A stretch of 64,000 bases of DNA, taken from Sapria himalayana (Eukaryota > Streptophyta > Magnoliopsida > Malpighiales > Rafflesiaceae). The DNA lies in NCBI GenBank assembly GCA_029783825.1, contig JAREIK010000343.1, positions 2,518,501-2,582,500 of the forward strand, read 5' to 3'. Under the pieces are notes generated by a model. It was not told where the DNA came from, searched no databases, and worked only from the letters and a program-made list of their open reading frames with translations. This document shows positions 60,530 through 64,000 of the stretch, piece by piece. Both the position numbers and the translations under genes were made by a program. The first letter of the stretch is position 1, and each line of letters opens with the position of its first letter.

Positions 60530-61750
60530 TATTAATGTAAGTTTCTCATTTTATACTTTTAGTATATCATGGGAATTGTAATATGTTAAAGAAAAAAATG
60601 TTAACAAATTAAATTTTTGCCAACTAGAAAATTAATTTTCTATGTAAAATATATTTTCTTTATTAACAGTGATGATTTATTATTTATGGACTCAATAACT
60701 ATGATAACTCACTTCAATTTTATCTTAATATTTAGTAGGCTACTAATGGTTTGATATGCTGGTTTCATGTGTTGTGTGCTATGTGTTATTTCTAGTTTCA
60801 TGTATTGTGTGCTATATGTTATTTCTAGTTTCATGTGTTGTGTCATTAGTTAACAAATTACCTTAAAGCTATTGCTGGTTTAATGAGATGTGTATTGTGT
60901 GATGGTTTAAAGTTGATATCTTGAAACCAGCATGAAATGTTATGTCTTGGCCTCTGTGCTGATTTCATTCTATAACCCAAAAAGATGTGATTTACAATAT
61001 ATACATCAATGAGATGTTAGAAATGTGTGTTGGATTCATGCTGTAACCCACAAAATATTTATCTTGTTATTATATATATTTCTCTTAGAATAAAATATTT
61101 AGCTATAGATAACAAGGTTGTCATTACTTCTCAAGTGATTGATCATTCTTGAGAGGCTCTAAAAATTGATGTTGCACATATTTACCTTCGGGCTATTAGA
61201 GAGGAGATAAAATGCAATAACCCACAAAATTTTTTAGAGAGGCTCTAAAAAATGGTGAGTATTATATGGTCTTGGTACCCATGCATCTATATTTTATCCA
61301 AGTTCTATTTGAAGTTTTTCATTTTCTTTTTCCAATTATAATAAATTTTGATGAGCATTTGCGTAAGAAAATGCAGGAAATCCAAGGTAATTTGCAAAGA
61401 AAAAAATGAAAAGATACAACACAATAATGAAAAGATGAAAAAAAGAGAAGAAGAAAGACCAAAAAAAGAGGATGAAATGCAACAAAAGATTTTAAAGATG
61501 GAGAAAATTATATCAAGTTAGCATAGGCTTTATCTCTTTTTCAATATTCAGAAGAAGATCAATCTCAATCTTCGAAGGAGAATATTCATATTGACAATGA
61601 GTTGTAACTATTTTTTATGTTGATTTTGACATTTTTGTAAGCAACTTCATTGTGTTGCAATTTTTTGTTATCATATTCTTATTTATATATGTAATATATA
61701 TGTGTGCAATAGAGATGGTTGAAGTTTGATGTTTGTTCTTGTATTTTATA
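60530..61750. other. Rest of the CACTA 3' region
   Basis: 60735-60850 has loose repeats of GTTTCATGTGTTGTGTGCTA. 61370-61530 is A-rich and would code a Lys/Glu-rich coiled coil if read in frame. No intact gene. Confidence 0.4.
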
Positions 61751-61755
61751 TATTT

Positions 61756-62010
61756 CCACTACTATAAAAACCATAATCAAAGACGCTTAAAAAGCATCAT
61801 TATATATATATATAATGTCGCTTATCGATAGCATCATCCGCTAGCATGACATAAAAAGTTTATACTTATAATGATATTTTTTTTGCAGTGTCATTGAATC
61901 ATACCTTGACGCTAAAATAAAGTGTCATTTTTATTAACAATGACACTTTATTTTAGCGTCAAGGTATGATTCAACGACACTGCAAAAAAATATCATTATA
62001 TGTTGTAGTT
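61756..62010. mobile_element. CACTA terminal region or CACTA-type MITE
   Basis: CACTACTATAAAAACC at 61756 is a typical inward-facing CACTA start, followed by GACGCTTAAAAAGCATC-type small inverted words. The right margin is the TGTTGTAGTT site at 62010. It encloses a long hairpin. It may be a nested MITE or the rearranged 3' end of the large element. Confidence 0.45.
61867..62000. repeat. Near-perfect 62-bp inverted repeat (hairpin), 9-nt loop
   Basis: The left arm 61867-61929 and right arm 61939-62000 are complementary apart from one substitution (TCATTG versus CAACGA) and one extra T in a T-run. The arms include GCAGTGTCATTGAATCATAC and CTTGACGCTAAAATAAAGTG. A transcript would fold into a long stable stem. 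Confidence 0.93.
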
Positions 62011-64000
62011 ATCATAAATTTTTTTAATAATATGACTCTTAGTAAAAGCGTCAAGGAAGATTATGATTTAAATAAATTTAAATTTAATAATTATTGTAAA
62101 TATATTTTCACCTGTTATTGTAATACTGCATGTACATAAGAACAACATTCTTTACAATCCATACCAAGAATATAGTTTTCAAGTACAATGGGGAACTCGG
62201 ACTTCTTACAAATCAAAAAAAATATATATAACACAATTTCAATATTCATTTCTTAAATTCAATTCAAAATTTCTGATATATGCAACCCAATTGTGCCTTA
62301 TCTCCATAAAACTGGTTCCTGCTAGCCTAACAAAGTTGAGAGTTAATTTCCAAAAAAGGTAACATGCGTACAAAAAGATGAATAATAAATACTTACACTT
62401 ACAGAAAAAAATATATGTTAGAGCATTGGAAAAAATATAGGAATGATAACAACATATCATAAAAATAATTTATATAACAATTGACATATACAATTAAACA
62501 AATTTAACAACAACAAAAACAAATTTAGTAGTAATGGATAAAATAAAAAGCAGGAGATTTATCAATTATGGCATAAAAGTTAATCAAATTTTTTAAAATA
62601 CAAAACACTAATAATTCATTTAAAACTGATAGGTGGGTAGTGAGTTTAAAGATCTCACAAACAACTTGAAAAAATACTACAAAAACCAATTAAATATAAT
62701 AAAATGAAAAGTTAAATTACTTACTATCTTCCCAACACATCAAAAAAACTCGATGAGATGCTATGTAATGTAATTTCAAGTTCTATTTGATTACACAAAT
62801 ATAGTAATCCAATCAACTTATAGTTTTAGATTCATTAATAAAATAAAGGCTGTGTGAAAAAAAAATTGTGACTTGAAATAATAATTGCGTTTTATAAGGG
62901 TGAAAAGGTAATTTACAATGTTATGATAAAGTATTGAAGCCAAAAGTTGAAATCACAATCTTTTCCATTGATAATCTACAAAAAAAATCTATAGTTGACA
63001 ACATAAACAAAAGATAGTATGATAACAATAAAATTCTAATTGCATATTCAAGTTTTTAATATTTAATAGAAAGTAATAAGTAATAACTTTGATCTCATTA
63101 TAAAAAAGACCTTTATTATCACAATAGTTCATGGACCATTCCAAAGTAGGAAGATCTCCTAACTTGACCAAATATAAGTTTACCTTTAAATGCCTATGAA
63201 TCATGCATATAATATACTAACGTAATTCAACATTTAGAAATTAGAGAAATATAATGAATGTGTAAGGAAAATACTAAAATGTCTGCAAATGATTATGACT
63301 AACAATTTACCTTTAGTCATAGTTTGGGTCAAAAGAGATAAATTATGAACCTCATCAAAAGTTAAAGTTGGAAATGTCAAAATTTGTTCATGCTTCAATA
63401 CAAAAAGGTGCACCCAATGCTTTTCAAACCGAGGAAAGTGTTAATTGAGTCACCTATATCACTCATTCAGATCGTACTTCATCCAACTCATCTTTGTTGT
63501 ATGATTTCATCCCATTAAACTGTTGAAAAGCAAAGTATTATTTTCATCAATAAAATTGGAAAATAAAAAAAAACATGATATATTGAGAAACAACAAATCA
63601 ACACATACATTTGTTGTAAGACATCATTGATCAAGAATGATATCGCTTATACATCTCATCACATAGTATCCACATTCAACACTACCTTGTTGTCTTGGGC
63701 ACTGAATAAAAAATAAAATCATTATATATATATATATATATATATGAATTTACTTGCAAGTCATATTGTACTAAGTTTAAAATTAAGTAGAAGAAACTAA
63801 ATATTTTATTACTCAATTAATGAGTTATGTACCCCTAGTACAACCCAATTATGCTCTCTTTTTGATGATTTATGTTTTTTAAGGTGATGATTTCTTAGAG
63901 CCCTGCATGAAGAAAAAAAAATTTTGTTACCAAAAAATGCTTCATTCAATAATAAGAAGGAATAAACTTACATATTAACAATGTCTTTAAGATCATCTGA
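62011..64000. other. AT-rich right end of the window, no gene
   Basis: Only short frames and A/T runs are seen. A (TA)n microsatellite is at 63723-63745. 63380-63520 is slightly GC-richer but stop-rich in all frames. Confidence 0.4.

Larger units (their letters stand above)
52528..62010 (+). mobile_element. Large decayed CACTA (En/Spm) transposon; ends tentative
   Basis: Coding remnants of both usual CACTA proteins lie in order on the plus strand (TNP2-like 56.4-58.8 kb, Transposase_24-like near 60.2 kb). The left candidate end CACCACAACAAAATAATG (52528) and the right candidate end, the reverse complement of TATCATTATATGTTGTAGTT (61991-62010), match at roughly 17 of 21 positions with one gap. 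Subterminal repeats (TTAGAAATGGAA and TTATTATGTCGCTATATT) fill 52560-52990. The 3-bp target duplication does not match, so either end may be wrong. A second CACTA-like start at 61756 complicates the right side. Confidence 0.55.

Noticed and set aside
61375..61530. Lys/Glu-rich coiled-coil gene
   Set aside because: The frame is broken within a few dozen codons and fits the tail of the CACTA second gene.
1..64000. tRNA, rRNA or snRNA genes, CRISPR arrays, or bacterial or organellar inserts
   Set aside because: No cloverleaf with a CCA-proximal box pair, no ribosomal core, no regular spacer array and no plastid or mitochondrial gene was seen on reading either strand; the only pol III-like boxes are in the SINE candidate.

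Overview
This is nuclear DNA of a flowering plant. It is very AT-rich, has canonical GT/AG introns, and is packed with plant transposon families (hAT, Ty1/copia, CACTA, and a trace of Ty3/gypsy). The one recognisable host gene is plant-specific. The species cannot be fixed from this window; the very long introns and the protein sequence would suit a monocot with large introns, but that is a guess.

The host gene is a FREE1/FYVE1 orthologue (FYVE-domain ESCRT component) on the minus strand. I could rebuild six consecutive phase-0 exons by hand: 42796-42002, 26380-26294, 26207-26076, 16245-16114, 15930-15865 and 15773-15663. Together they give 441 codons, from the proline-rich N-terminus through almost the whole FYVE zinc finger. 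The last exon(s), for the coiled-coil and C-terminal Cys-rich tail, were not found and probably lie beyond the left edge. Introns 1 and 3 are about 15.6 and 9.8 kb and intron 6 is more than 15.6 kb, while introns 2, 4 and 5 are 86-183 bp. The gene therefore exceeds 42 kb, and nearly all of it is transposon debris.

Layout. 0.5-4.3 kb: a nearly intact BED/DUF659 hAT element with a perfect 8-bp target duplication. 5.1-5.9, 14.8-15.4 and 17.7-18.3 kb: three short non-autonomous relatives, each with 8-bp duplications and a CACGTG-centred palindrome. 6.3 kb: a Ty3/gypsy gag scrap. 8.5-13.7, 23.3-26.0, 27-28.3 and 39.8-40.9 kb: decayed copia pol fragments on both strands, with a candidate SINE at 9.5 kb. 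19.9-22.3, 31.0-34.6, 36.7-39.4 and 43.0-44.6 kb: Ac-like hAT copies at different stages of decay. 42.0-42.9 kb: FREE1 exon 1 and promoter.

44.9-49.6 kb: a complete copia element with 235-bp LTRs, PBS, PPT and a 5-bp target duplication, inserted about 2.1 kb upstream of the FREE1 start. 50.3-51.1 kb: a probable MITE. 52.5-62.0 kb: a large decayed CACTA (En/Spm) element with TNP2-like and Transposase_24-like coding remnants, minisatellite DNA, and a near-perfect 62-bp hairpin near its end. The last 2 kb is AT-rich with nothing recognised.

No undescribed multi-gene system was found. The most distinctive items are the giant-intron FREE1 gene, the four-member hAT family with its G-box palindrome and variable C-rich tandem repeats, and the all-transition (methylcytosine-like) decay of the copia element.
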